This document shows, one piece after another, positions 24,152 to 36,647 of a DNA stretch of 64,000 nucleotides. Both the position numbers and the translations under genes were made by a program. Within the stretch, counting starts at the first letter, position 1. Each line of letters begins with the position of its first letter. The notes beneath the pieces were generated by a model, which was given only the letters and a program-made list of their open reading frames with translations, did not search any database and was not told the origin of the DNA. The stretch is taken from contig NC_083387.1 of assembly GCF_031755915.1 (NCBI RefSeq), positions 3,934,501 through 3,998,500 of the forward strand, written 5' to 3'. Origin of the DNA: Ziziphus jujuba. Taxonomy: Eukaryota > Streptophyta > Magnoliopsida > Rosales > Rhamnaceae.

Positions 24152-26549
24152 GTGATCAGAATATATACCCAACAAACTCTTTAAAACCCTTATATTCTAT
24201 ATTTCAGAATATCATGCATTATTTTGATAACTCTTTAAATTAAAAAAATTAACTAAAGAATGGGATTTGGCTCTTTATATTTAAAGAGCCAAACAAACTG
24301 TCTATATAAATCGTTTAACATATTTTTTTTTATTAATCTACAATTTTCTATACACAATTATAATTATATTTATTAATAGTAATTATTTATTTAATTTTCC
24401 TTAAATACTGAGGGAAAAAAAATGAGAAAACGTAAATCATAATTGTTTATGGTAAATGCAAAACAAAAACTAATTATAGAAAGTGCTATTAAAGTTGAAT
24501 AAAAAAAAATTATTCTTTATTTTTAAATTTTTTTGAAGATAATCTTTATTTTGAAAATTATGCTCTTTATTTGCATGGTTGGAGATGCTTTTAGAGATGA
24601 TTTTTTACTCATATTAATTGATTATCTGTTTGCACAGATGATGTAAAGAGGTTCCAAGAATCCGATAATGGAAGCGGTAAACATGGTAAAGCTCAACAAT
24701 TCCAGTCCTCTGTTTCGTAACTCTTCCTACTCTGTTTAGAATTTGGTATTTTATTAACATGAAACTAGTGGAAATTATAATGTATCTTCTGTGCACAGAT
24801 ATTTCTAGACTCAAGGCACAGACTTCCATCTTTTGCGACTTTATCGATCTTTGTACCAAATCAACATTGAACCTCATTGGACTAGGTAAGGATATAGATG
24901 CGCCTTATAAGCATTTTTATATTAATATAAATAACTATAAATATAACTAGAACATATAAACAATCTTCCTCATTTTACTTTGTTAATTAATGTCTGAGTA
25001 GGAACTACATATACAATGATAAATGAGAAATTAAAAAGAAGCATAAATGGAGTGTTGAAATCATGAAAAAGATCCTAAGTAAGGCTACTATCTATGAGTA
25101 CGTAGACACTGCAGGTCCAAATGGGACCCCGAACAAGTACTCGATGAAAACGAAGGCATCCCATTTGAAGCTATTCAAAAAGGTGGTAATTAAAATTCAC
25201 AATTACTGCTGATCAATATATATATATATATATACACCAATAACTTTTGGCTTTGATAATGATAATATTATATATGCAGTCCTCATAGAAGAGGAGGTGA
25301 AATCCAAAAAAAAAGTTTAACACAGAGGAGGAGGAGGTGATTCAGCTCAAACGGAGGAAATCAGCAGCAAGTGAATCAGCAATAATAGTTGCAGCCAAAC
25401 ACGGGATAATAGAAATAGTGGAGGAAATCCTTAAAGAATATCCGGTGGCCATTAATGACAGGGATGCATCTAGGAAGAATATAATAATGTTGGCAGCGGC
25501 GAATAGGCATGTGAATTTATTTAACTTCTTGAGAAGGAAAAATTTCCTGAGAGAAAGCACTGTTCGGAAAATAGATGATGAAGGGAACAGTGCTTTGCAC
25601 GTAGCCGCAGTCTATTCTAAAGATAAACTTTGGCCAATTCCTGGTGCTGCAGCACAAATGCAGTGGGAAATCAAATGGTTCGAGGTAATTAATAATTCAT
25701 TAATTTTTAACAAAATATCATATTTATATATATATATATAAATATAATACAAATACATATTCTTTTACGGTTAATCGCTCATCATCAGGATATGTTAATA
25801 GAGTTTTTTGGTGCGGATTCACATGTATTCTTTAAGGATAGAAGTTGTTTTCATAATATTTAAAAAAATAAAATAAAAGCGTGAATTTACATCAAAATTT
25901 CATTAAGGTGTATATTTTTTGATGTGTTATTTTAACATATTGTGTCGTTACATTTTAGTATGTGAAATACTCCATGCCTCGCGTCTCCTTTCGACGCAAC
26001 AATAAAGAAAAAAGTGCAGAGGAGATCTTCACTGAAACCCACACAACCCTGGTGAAAGAAGGTGCGGAATGGCTTGTCAAAACCTCAGAGTCGTGCTCCG
26101 TTGTGGCGGCTCTTATTGCCGCTGTTGCTTTAGCTACCTCTGCTTCCATCCCAGGCGGTATCGACGAGATGACTGGCAAACCAAAACTGCAACAACATAC
26201 AGCTTTTGAAATTTTCGCCATCTCTTCGTTGGTGGCCCTCTGCTTCTCGGTCACGGCGTTAACAATGTTCTTGGCCATCCTCACATCTCGGTTCCAACAA
26301 AGGGATTTCGCCAGAGACCTTCCGGTGAAGCTCTTACTAGGATTGACTTCGCTTTTCATTTCCATTGGAGCGGTCTTGGTTTCATTTTCATCTGGATATT
26401 CTTTGGTGACAGAAGATAAATTCAGATATGCCATCTTTCCAGTTTATGCTGCGACTTGCCTTCCCATTTCCATCTTCGCCGTTGCCCAGCTTCCGTTGTA
26501 TCTTGATCTTCTCCGGACTAATTTCAAGAGTCGGTTTGATTACCGTTAG
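21928..26549 (+). CDS. Ankyrin-repeat/PGG-domain membrane protein, gene 2 (exon 6 frame broken)
   Basis: Eight exons can be drawn by comparison with genes 3 and 4: 21928-22468, 22742-22891, 23608-23658, 24638-24685, 24799-24885, about 25002-25182, 25326-25684 and 25959-26549. Exons 1-2 carry N-terminal ankyrin repeats (ATALHVAVGENQ, YAPLHVAASTGNE, GETPLFLAALHG, DTFLHAAIAG, YTPLHILAT). Exon 7 has C-terminal ankyrins (SAIIVAAKHG, NSALHVAAVY) and the MQWEIKWFE linker. Exon 8 has the PGG domain (SIPGG) with four membrane helices. Exon 6 is 181 nt, not a multiple of three. The three reading frames switch within it (KHKWSVEIMKK in one, an EQVLDENEG-type acidic tail in another), so the chain would stop early at 25061-25063. 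Either this is a young pseudogene or the sequence has indel errors there. By family, the protein would be a membrane-anchored ankyrin adaptor in stress or defence signalling. Confidence 0.78.
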
Positions 26550-27814
26550 TTCAAAATATTAAATGCACCAGCTGCAAGCTTAAACATGCAGAGGAATAAG
26601 TTAATTTGTTACCAAATAAGTTGTTCTTTTTTTTTTTTTTTTTGGGTGAAATTTTTTACCAAATAAGTTATTTTCTAAAATGATCTCAAAAAAAAAAAAA
26701 AGAGAAAACAAAGATTATAGTCTAAGATTTGTGTTTTGATGTATTTTGAAACAGAGTTTTATGATTCAATAGTTTTATGCTATGTTGCGATAGTTTCAGA
26801 TGAATTTCATTTTCCACTTTTTCAATATTATCAATATTTAGATAGCACATATCTGCAAGGAATTCAGTTGAAAGAAATTTGAGTTAGTATATTAGGCAAA
26901 TAGCTCTGAAATCTTTTCTAGCAAGTATAGCTTTAGTTTGACCATTAGCTAGAAACTGGGCGTTACAGGAGCCAAATAATTCAAAAAAAAAAACAATTCA
27001 ACTTAATCCAAACAATGGAGGACAAGTCCCTTTGGTCATGAGACTAATAATATGTAAAATCATCCTCTATCCCATATACTGTTGCGGATAGGAATAGAAC
27101 TCAACAATGTAAATCAAGCTCATTTCGAATAAAATTGTTTTATATTTTTTAAAATAAATGATATTTTTAAATTGAACAATTTTTTTTTTTTTTTTTTTTT
27201 TTGGTAGTTGCTAAACAGTTCTTCTCACTTCTCTGGTTCTTCAGTCAAAAAGTACTTGGATCTCGAAACTTTGATGAGGTGAGCTAAGTATAGCTATGCT
27301 GTAAATAAAAAGGTAAACTAACTTCTACTTTATCAACATCAATGTGAATGATTTAGCACTTGATCTGTTTACCATCTAACTTTTTTTTTTTTTTTTTTTT
27401 TTTGCTGTGCTTTCTCTCTAAGTTATTGAATTCAATTGGACATTTCAAATTAATAATGGATAAAACAAGAAAACTTACCTAGAGGTTAACTGAGATAATA
27501 AAAGTTGAATTCGAACATTGTTAAGTAATTAAAGAGAGCGGGGGGACCAAAAAAAAAAAAAAAAAAGGCGATTGAAACAGAATTTTCAATTATGTAAAAC
27601 GATTGCAGATCTAAAGCTCGTTCGAAACTTTTTTCAGGAAAAATCAAGCTAAATGAACCCCTGCTTTGTTATGAAATGATTACAAGGATAATATATACCT
27701 TTTTTTCTTTTACCCTGGATAAGAGAGAATTAAACCCACTCCAAAAGAAAAAGGGAAAAGAAATGCGGAACAGAGATGTTGTGGACTAACCAAGTGAAAA
27801 AAGAGATATTCACC

Positions 27815-27849
<35 letters not shown>

Positions 27850-28187
27850 AGAGAGAGATTTTGTCACCCTCTCTATGGTACTTACTTTTTCTCCATTATT
27901 TACTTCATTTTTGCACTCTTAAAGAAGAACTGTTGTCTCTTTCCCTTTGTATATATTATGATTTTAGAATATTTCTTTTATATACACAAGTAAAAAAGTT
28001 TAAATTCTAGTGTGAAACATGCCGCATGGGAATATTGTGGATATACATAACTTCAAATCCAAGTCTTAGAAAAACACTCCCCATTTATATAATGGATCTA
28101 ACATCAAATCGTTAAATAGCTTCTTTTTTTTTTTTTTTTTTGGGAATTTTATGTTAAGAGAAATTATTATGTTTGATTAATTATTTG
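26550..28187. other. Intergenic DNA between gene 2 and gene 3, left of solo LTR 4
   Basis: No gene is seen. Long A and T tracts occur at 26623-26643, 27180-27201, 27379-27403, 27550-27567 and 27815-27846. The segment about 27235-27430 matches 51455-51640 downstream of gene 4. The segment about 27880-28110 matches 52020-52190 and 39180-39290. These matches mark the edges of the duplicated two-gene block. Confidence 0.55.
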
Positions 28188-31067
28188 TATAACATCCCGT
28201 CCCAAAGTACAACAGAAATTTTCCAACTTTGACCAAGGTCGACCGTTGACCGTTGGCTTTAACTTTGACCATTGACCGAAAGAGGTCAAAATTTGATTTT
28301 TTGTTCCGGTTGGAATTCTAGGTTGACTGAGGTACCGTTACGAAGTATACGTTGGCACAAGTTCATAGACTAGTAGCACGTTGAAAACGGAGCTACGGTT
28401 TGAAAGTTATGAGCAAAACAAGTTGAGGTCCAAACTGTTCAAGGGATGCCGAAGTTGACTTTTTATTCATGCAAAGTTGAGCTTTGACTCATACATGGTT
28501 GTGAAGTACTAGTAGATACGAGTCCGTAGACAAGCGGCATGTCCAATTTGGACATGTGGTCTGAAAGTTATGGACCTATAGAGTTTTTCAAATACTGTAT
28601 TATTTTAATATTATTTTTAAAATATGTAACAATGTGCCACGTGTGACTTGATAAATGTGACCATGTGTCACCATGTTGAGATGCCACATGTCAACCATGC
28701 TTAATATCATATTATTTTATTATTGTTATTTGTTATAATAATATTATTTTTAATATTATTTAATTAAATTATTTTATTTTCTTTTATTTCTATTTCTTTC
28801 CTTTTTTCTTTTTTTTTTCTTCTTTTCCCCCACGTGGGAAAAAAGGCCACGGGCCTGTTCTCCTTCTTCTTCTTCTTTTCTTCTTCCTTTCCCTTCCTTT
28901 CTCCCTCTCGGCCTCACCGTTTTTGTTCTCACCGACCACCGAGAGGAGTCACGCCCCGGCCACCGTCCAAGACCACACACCGACAAGCTCACAGGCCAAA
29001 TTTGGCTGCTGGCCGGCCGGCAACGCGCCCAGATCAGGCCGGTGAAGTCGGCGACGGCGGCTTGAAATTTTCCGGCGATTCCGCCGTATTCCGGCAAGCC
29101 CAGTCCAAATTGCCACCCCTTTTCCCCTATTTTGGGTCCTCTAAGTTCAATTATGGTCTCCAATCGTTTAAATTTGAAGTGGTTTGTGAGATGCGAAGAA
29201 ATCAAGACCGGCCGAAGCTTTCCAGCCAAATTCCGGCCACCACCGATGGAATTGGGGTCGATGGAAACCGGTAATGCGATCCTCGTTCCACAAGCTTCGA
29301 TTCGGTATATTATTCGACAATTTTGGTTAACGTTTGTGTTTAACCCCCCGGGTACCGGGTATTATTTATCCGAATAAAATATTAATTTATTTGACTGTGT
29401 GTGAATTATGTTCTAGGAGCACGGATGAGTCGTGTAATTGATCCTATGGTGGATCATGGTTTAATTGTGTGCTCCAGGTAAGTGACCCACCTTTAATAAA
29501 TATTTTGGGCAATTAATTATATTTATGTGGTGTTAAATTGATATCTGAAAATTATGCTCATGTGGTGGAATTTAAATATAATCGGAAAAAATATTATTTT
29601 ATATATATATATATATATTTTTCCATTGATGCTAAACGGAATTTTGGGTCATTAAGAAATTCCCGATTATTATTTTAATGTGATTTAATTGTATTTATTA
29701 TACATGAGCAAGTATTTTCATTAATTAATTGTGTTTGGATTTTAATATTTTTTTGGGCATAATTGGTTTAAATATTTTGTGAAAATATTTGTTTAATTGG
29801 TGGTTTAATTTTTATAATTATGCCCATGGTATTTTATTTGTTGAACCTCGTGTTACGAGAAAAATTATTGTTTTATCGTTATCGATGATTTCGTACCGAG
29901 TCTGTTAAAGAAAAATATGTGGGATGGTAAAATTGAAATTGGTATATTTTCCACAGTAATTTTGGAAAACGGTACGGTTATAATTAATTTAGTAATTATG
30001 TTAGACGCACTCATACAGTATTGGTGTTCTGGTGTATATGTGGTTTAGCGCGCAAGTTATTATGTCTCCCGTGAGTTGCCATTGGACCGAGGGCAGGCAA
30101 GTCTTATATATTGCGCATCAGCCGCCCCCCTCCTTGGCCGGGATGACGGTTTCAGCAGCGGTACTGTCGGGACACCGAAGTACTGTTTGCAAGTTTCTCT
30201 CTTTAATCTCCCCGCCAGTCGGTGCTCGGGACGCTGGGTATCGAAGGGCATCACCGGTATATGGTATGGTGCGTCAAGTGTAAATTTTCAAATAAAATTT
30301 CAAACCCCAAAGTGTTCAAAAATTATTTATTATAATTTATTACATTTTATTTATATTTGGGGTATTTATTTATTTGTTGTTTATTAAATTATTTGATCCC
30401 TTGGTTTTCGGGAGGTACGAATATCGGGTTTTGTGAAAATGTTTTAAAAGGAGAACATTTCCAACGGAGTGAATAGTAAGGGTTTTGAGAAAAAATATTA
30501 CTTCAAATGTTTATTTATTTAATTGTTCGGTATTGATTAATTAAATCCCTTTATTTGTTATATTATTAATATTAAAGGTGTTCAGTAGATAGGGTCACTC
30601 ACTGAGATGATTAACATCTCACGTTTTTAAATTCCGTTCCCCTAGATCCAGGTTGGGAGACGTTGATCGTCCGGGGCGAGCCCGACGTCTCAGTTTATTG
30701 CCAAAAGTCCAAGAAGTATTTCTTCCCTTTTTCCTCTCCATCTTGTATTGCTTCTTTATCTGTCATTATATTAATTTCACATTTATTTGTATAATGCTCT
30801 GTATACTGTACTGGAAATGTAGTTATTATTTATGCACTGAGTTGCTGTCATTCTTTGAAGTGCTGAAAATTTGTGGAATCAATTTGTAGTATTGTGGGAG
30901 GAATAAGGGGATGATTTTAGAAGTGTGTTTTCAGTGCAGAAAATTTTTGGTAAGTCCTACCCTTAGGGGAGGTGCTGCCGGATTTTCCGTTGGAAGGTTC
31001 GGTGGTATTTCTCTGGGATCAGGGCTTGTCTAGGGTTCCGGGGAAGAATTCTAGACGGGTCCTGACA
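28188..31067 (+). mobile_element. Solo-LTR-like element, copy 4
   Basis: A 2880-bp copy outside the copia nest with a perfect 5-bp duplication ATTTG (28183-28187 and 31068-31072). It starts TATAACATCCCG (the first G of the usual TG is changed to A) and ends GGGTCCTGACA. The CT-rich block with CACGTGGG lies at 28790-28900. Its outer parts match copy 1 and its middle matches copy 3. It sits 0.8 kb upstream of the gene 3 start codon and splits the ancestral gene 3 upstream region, whose two halves are still recognisable at 27880-28187 and 31068-31800 by comparison with 52020-52560. Confidence 0.88.
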
Positions 31068-31872
31068 ATTTGGTTGTCAATTAATTGGGTTTTTTATTTG
31101 AAGTAGGAAACAATATTTTTATCGAAGAAGACAGCTTTAAGATGAAAAAGTTCCTTAAGTTTGGAATATGAAGCCTTGTACTGCTTCACCAATAGGTGCA
31201 AATCTTATTTATTTATATGACTAGTTTTCTACAATTAAAATATAGAGAGACACTAAAAATAATTGGTTTCATTCATGTTCATTTATCTGCAAAAAGAGAG
31301 TGTACAAAATCTGTTAATTGTTTATGGGGATTTGAAATGCTGATATTCTCAAAAGAAAGTGATTGTAATTTGGAAGACATTCGGTATTTACAAAACTGTG
31401 TATGATATGTTGTTTTATGTGTTTTAATGTTTTTATGCTTATAGAAATAAGAATTGTTGACCAGTAGAATCCCTATTTTCCAAAATTTTTTAGGTAATTT
31501 TTTCCAATATTTTCTGTTTATGAAAGTTAATATTATTTCTTTACAATTTCTGAAAGTGTGGCCTATTTTGTTAACAAAAGCAACAGCGGTTTTGTTTTCT
31601 AGAATTGGAAATTATATGATATGCAAAGCAGAGTTCACAATGCAACTTTTACAAAGGGGGGATTCTGGAAGACGTTTCTAAGGGATATCACAACTTTTCC
31701 TTTTTCCATCTTTTCCTCATCATCTTTGAAAAATAGCACTAGACTACTTTGTCACTAGAATGAGTATATGAATTATGAATATAAATAGGAAAAACAGTTA
31801 AACGCAGATATGAGCATCAGTCTCCAACTCTACCAGAAGTAATTTAGAGGGAAACAATAGAAAGAAAGAAAC
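31068..31872 (+). promoter_or_regulatory. Proximal upstream region of gene 3
   Basis: The stretch 31590-31800 is conserved upstream of the relic gene at 52340-52540 and in part near 39460-39530 upstream of gene 4. Shared pieces include TTCACAATGCAACTTTT, a TTTGTCACTAGAATGA block and the TATA box TATAAATAG at 31780-31788, 85 bp before the ATG. Left of 31590 nothing specific is seen. Confidence 0.55.
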
Positions 31873-34800
31873 ATGCAGGGTTCTACCATGCAAACCAGTT
31901 TGAGTTTTGAGTTGGAGAACAGGAAGAAAGAGTTGTTCAAAATGGCGATGAGAGGCAAATGGAAAGAAGTCGTAAGTATATATGCTGCAGATAGTAAGAT
32001 TCACGAGGTGAAGATCACGAGGTCTGGTGACACAGCATTGCACGTAGCAGCCTCTGATGGCCAAGAAGATGTTGTGGAACAACTCGTAGAGATCATTTCC
32101 AGAGGAGGACTTGTACATGCAGAAGAAGTACTTCTAACTAAGAATGAGAGAGGGAATACTCCTCTTCATATTGCAGCGTCAATGGAGAGCGTGAAGATGT
32201 GCAGTTGCATAGCTATGGTTAAACCTTCCTTGATAGGTGCTTTCAACAATGATAGAGAGACTCCCTTCTTCTTGACCGCTCTTCGCGGTAAGAAGGAAGC
32301 TTTCCTTTGCCTTCACAAAATCTGTGAACCTGGGCAAGGCTCTTCTTATTGTAGGAGAATGGATGGCGAGACTATTCTGCACTGTGCAATAGCCGGTGAC
32401 TACTTTGGTGAGCCAATTTGTCTAGATGCTAATTCTATATTAATATATAACTGAATTGTAGATAGTTCAGCAAAATTACTGCAGCTAAAATCTCTGAATT
32501 AATATAAACATAAAAATTGTTTGTTTCTCTTAACAGATCTGGCATTTCAGATAATTCACCTGTATAAGGAACTTGTTAATTCTGTGAACGAACACGGATT
32601 TACCCCACTTCATGTTTTAGCTAGTAAACCTTCTGCTTTCAAAAGTGGTAGCAACCTTAGACTATGGAACAGTATCATTTACCATTGTGAGTGTTCCTTT
32701 GAAGAGATTTGCTCTGTTTTATCTCTGTTTTTTATTTTTTATTATTATCATTATTTTTTTATATCTCTTTGTGTGTATAATAGAAGGTATTTTTGTCTGT
32801 GCTTTATTATATGGAAGGTATATTTGTGGATGACCTCAAAGTAGAAGAGCCATCATATGCCCGGGAATCACTGATAAAAAGCTTCAAGGAAGAAAAGAAT
32901 CCTAACCATCCAGAAAACTATCAAAGTTGCATAAATTTCTTTCGGTTGCTGGGGAATGCTCTTCGAATTGGTATGATTCCGTTCTTGTTTCCACTTTTGT
33001 TTTGTACATTGGTACTGTTATGTTTTTTGGAAATTCTGAAAATAAAAGTAAAAAATCAGCAAATGGGAAGGCTTTTTATAGTAGGAATGTGCTCATAATT
33101 ATGCTAATTGTTTTTTCCCCTGAAAGTGGAGTATTCTAAATTAACTTAGCGGCTTTTCATTTTTAGTGGTTTACAGCAGGGATCCAAAAAAACAGAACAA
33201 AAGCGATGCAGAAAACCCTGAAGGATCGAACGTTGCTCTCAATGGAAAAAAGAACGGTCAGCAATGCAATGCCACTCTGTTTAGACTCTGTTTCGTCAAG
33301 TTGTTATGAATGCAAGCTCTGTAACCAGACTATCCTGTGATCTATGAAAAGTCTGATGAAAAAGAAAATCTTTCTTCGTCTAGGAATGCTTAACAATATG
33401 GTTTAGAATATATATATATATATATATATTTAGATGATGGATGGACACAGAAAAATAAAAATAAAAAATAAAACATATAAACACTAGTAGCAATCAGATA
33501 TTTCATATTCTTAGCCATTTTAATCATGCATGAATTACAATATTATAGCTGGTTTCTTTTATTTGTTGAACAGAGTCCTTGGATGCAAATGTCATAATTA
33601 AGCTTAAATGGGTTAAATTAATAGGCCACATTGACTCATATTATATACAATTTGTCCGTACAGGGAAAGAACCGACCCCAGCAAGTGAAGGGCAACACAT
33701 ATGTCCGTCAAATTACAGCACCTGCATTGAGTTTGTAAAGCTTATATACAAGTCAATCTTGATCGTTCTTGGACTCGGTAAAAATCCAAACTTAGTCACA
33801 TATGCAACATAAATCTAAATTTCCCGACTTTTTTTGTTAATTTACTGACAATATTTAGTACCGTTTTAAAAGGATCTAATGCCATAATGAAGATAAGGGA
33901 AAAGAAAGAAAAGCATAAATGGTCGGTTCAGGTCATGACTAAACTCCTGGAAAGCACTTCTATGTATGAATATGAACACACGGGAGAGACACCTCAAGAA
34001 ACCCAAAAGGACGACGGAGAAGAAACGAAACCCTATGAAATTTCAGATGGTGATGTCCAGCCATTGACTCCTCCTAACTCTGCTGATTCCTCAAGATCAA
34101 CCAACACACAGAGCACCGATAACCAAAAGAATAGTACTAATAGAAAAGGAGGTACTTAATTTGATATATATATATATATATGTCATTTTATGGCAAGTTT
34201 TTAATGTTGGCTAATGTGTATCGGCAAGTTAAAAACTAGTCAATATCTGCACCATAGAAAGATAAAAAGAAGTTAATTATATGGATGTGTCAGGGGAACC
34301 GGAGAGGGAAACCTCAGAAATAGGAAACAAGGAAACGGCCATACTAATCGCGGCGAAAAACGGAGTGACTGAAATGGTGGAGAAAATCCTTGAACTTTTC
34401 CCGATTGCCATCCACGACATGAACGCAGAAAAGAAGAACATAGTACTATTGGCAGTGGAAAACAGGCAGCCTCATGTTTATAAGCTCTTGATGAAGAGAA
34501 ACATCCTGAGAGACAGTGTGTTTCGGAAATTGGATAAAGATGGGAACAGTGCTTTGCATCTTGCAGCAACTCTTGGAGATTATAAGCCGTGGCTGATTCC
34601 TGGCGCCGCATTACAAATGCAGTGGGAAATCAAATGGTATGAGGTAAGCAAATACATTAATTTTTATTTCAAATAATTAATATTTATTATTTTATTTTGT
34701 TGTGAATAATATATAATGCAATATTTGCAATCGCAGTTTGTGAAAAACTCCATGCCACCGCACTACTTCGTCCGCTACAACAATGAGAAGAAGACTCCAA

Positions 34801-35348
34801 AAGAGATATTCACCGAAACCCATAAGAAACTTGTCAAAGCCGGCGGCGAGTGGCTCACAAACACCTCGGAATCTTGCTCCGTGGTGGCTGCGCTGATCGC
34901 CACCGTTGCTTTCGCAACCTCTACGGCAGTTCCAGGGGGTACCAACAAGAACAACGGTAAACCAACCCTGGAACACAAACCGGCTTTCGAAGTTTTCGCA
35001 ATCGCATCGCTGGTCGCGCTGTGCTTCTCGGTGACGTCCGTGGTGATGTTCCTGGCCATCCTCACTTCCCGATACCAAGAAATGGATTTCGAGAGTGACC
35101 TGCCCAGGAAGCTTTTGGTGGGCTTGACATCGCTCTTTGTCTCCATCGCCTCCATGCTTGTTTGTTTCTGTGCTGGCCATTTTTTTGTGCTCCAAGATGA
35201 GCTTAAATACGCGGCTTTTCCCGTCTATGCAGTCGCGTGTCTGCTTGTGTCTTTCTTCGCCGTTGCGCAATTTCCGTTGTACTTTGATCTTTTATGGGCT
35301 ACTTATAAGAAGGTTCCACAGCGCAGCTACAAAGTAGCCCCTCTATAG
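31873..35348 (+). CDS. Ankyrin-repeat/PGG-domain membrane protein, gene 3 (intact)
   Basis: Eight exons with GT-AG borders: 31873-32407, 32537-32686, 32818-32970, 33167-33256, 33664-33777, 33873-34151, 34294-34643 and 34737-35348. Together they are 2283 nt, coding 760 aa. The first six introns are phase 1 and the last is phase 0. Residues about 50-230 hold N-terminal ankyrins ([54 protein letters not shown]). Residues 230-440 are a charged, variable linker ending in a Ser/Thr/Gln-rich stretch. Residues 440-557 hold two or three more ankyrins ([21 protein letters not shown]). The PGG domain follows ([14 protein letters not shown], then AVPGG) with four membrane helices. By family it is a membrane protein whose ankyrins bind partners; a specific role is unknown. 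The second ATG-proximal context and the TATA box 85 bp upstream support the start. Confidence 0.88.
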
Positions 35349-35508
35349 GAGTTTTATTGTTAATTTCCCACTCAACTTTGCTCTTGTTCAGACCAGTTTT
35401 AAAAAATCCCTTTCACTATTCGCAACAACAAAGTTCATTGATTTTAGCTGAGGATGGTAGGACTTTATGGTCGTGGCAATTTGATTACTAAATTCTAAAG
35501 AATTACAG

Positions 35509-36616
35509 TTATATATGAATCTCCTAGCTATCAAAGAAAAAACAAAATTCTGGTTTTTGGACTTTTATAGACTTTTACTCAGTGCTTAATTTTCATTTAA
35601 GTAGAACTAAATTTTATTATTAATCGCTTATGTGGTCTCAAAAAAAGCTTAAAGTTATTACATTAAAATATAAAAATATTATTATATTTTTAATTTGTTG
35701 ACCTACAACGTTGTTGGTTGGTTCTCATTTGCCTAAATTGCAAAATTTTATAAGTCTGACTTAGGTGCAATTGACTTTGCCTTTCATCTGGCAAATATTG
35801 AAGCATTAGATTCTTGTGAAAGTTGAAAGTATAGACTCTATTTGGAAAGTCTGCATTGGGTTTAAGGAGGAAAAGAATAATTTCTCTACTTCTTTTTTTC
35901 TTTTTTCTTTTTTCTGAAAGCAAGAAACGAACAATTTGTACGCATGGAACATGTAACTTTTGGATTGAAGGCGGGGGAAGGAATAATTTGAAACGCCACT
36001 CTAATTTTATAGAATTATATATGAATCTCGCTTTCATCTCAAAAAAAAAAAAAAGAAAAAAAGAGGCTTATATATATATGGTTGTTAGACTTTTATTTTG
36101 TATTTAATTTTTATTTATGTGGGAACTAAATTTTGTTATTAATTAATCACTTATGTGCATGGTCTACATCTTCGTCATAATAATAAAATAATAATAATTA
36201 AGTCCTTAAAACTTTTACATTAAAATATAAAAATATTATAATATTTTAAATTTGTTGATCTACAACAATGTTGCTCCGTTTCGCATTTGCCTAAATTTCA
36301 AGACACTAAAAGTTGAGGTAGCAAGGTGCAGATATAATCCTTTATCTTTATTTCTTCCTTCCATCCTGGAAACATTGAAGCATTAGATTATTGTGAAAAT
36401 TGAAAATATAGACTTTATTTGGACTGTGTATATTGGGTTTAAGGGGGAAAAGAACAATTTTTTTTTCTTTTTTTTTGTTTTTTAAGAAAGCAAGGAGGAA
36501 CAATTTGTATGCATGGAACATGCAACTTTTGGATTGAAGGCGAGGATGAAATTACTTAGAATACTACTCTATTTTTAAAGAATCACTGTTATATGTGAAT
36601 TTCTGTTTCTTGTCAA

Positions 36617-36647
<31 letters not shown>

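Noticed and set aside
33579..33812. A possible longer exon 5 of gene 3 starting after GAACAG at about 33573
   Set aside because: The AG at 33663 gives the phase that continues from exon 4 and matches the paralogues; the longer form breaks the frame.
34692..35270. Long reverse-strand open frame (192 aa) opposite the last exon of gene 3; similar ones opposite other PGG exons
   Set aside because: Antisense shadows of a strongly conserved sense exon, with Met/Lys/Ser-rich composition and no splice context or recognisable family.
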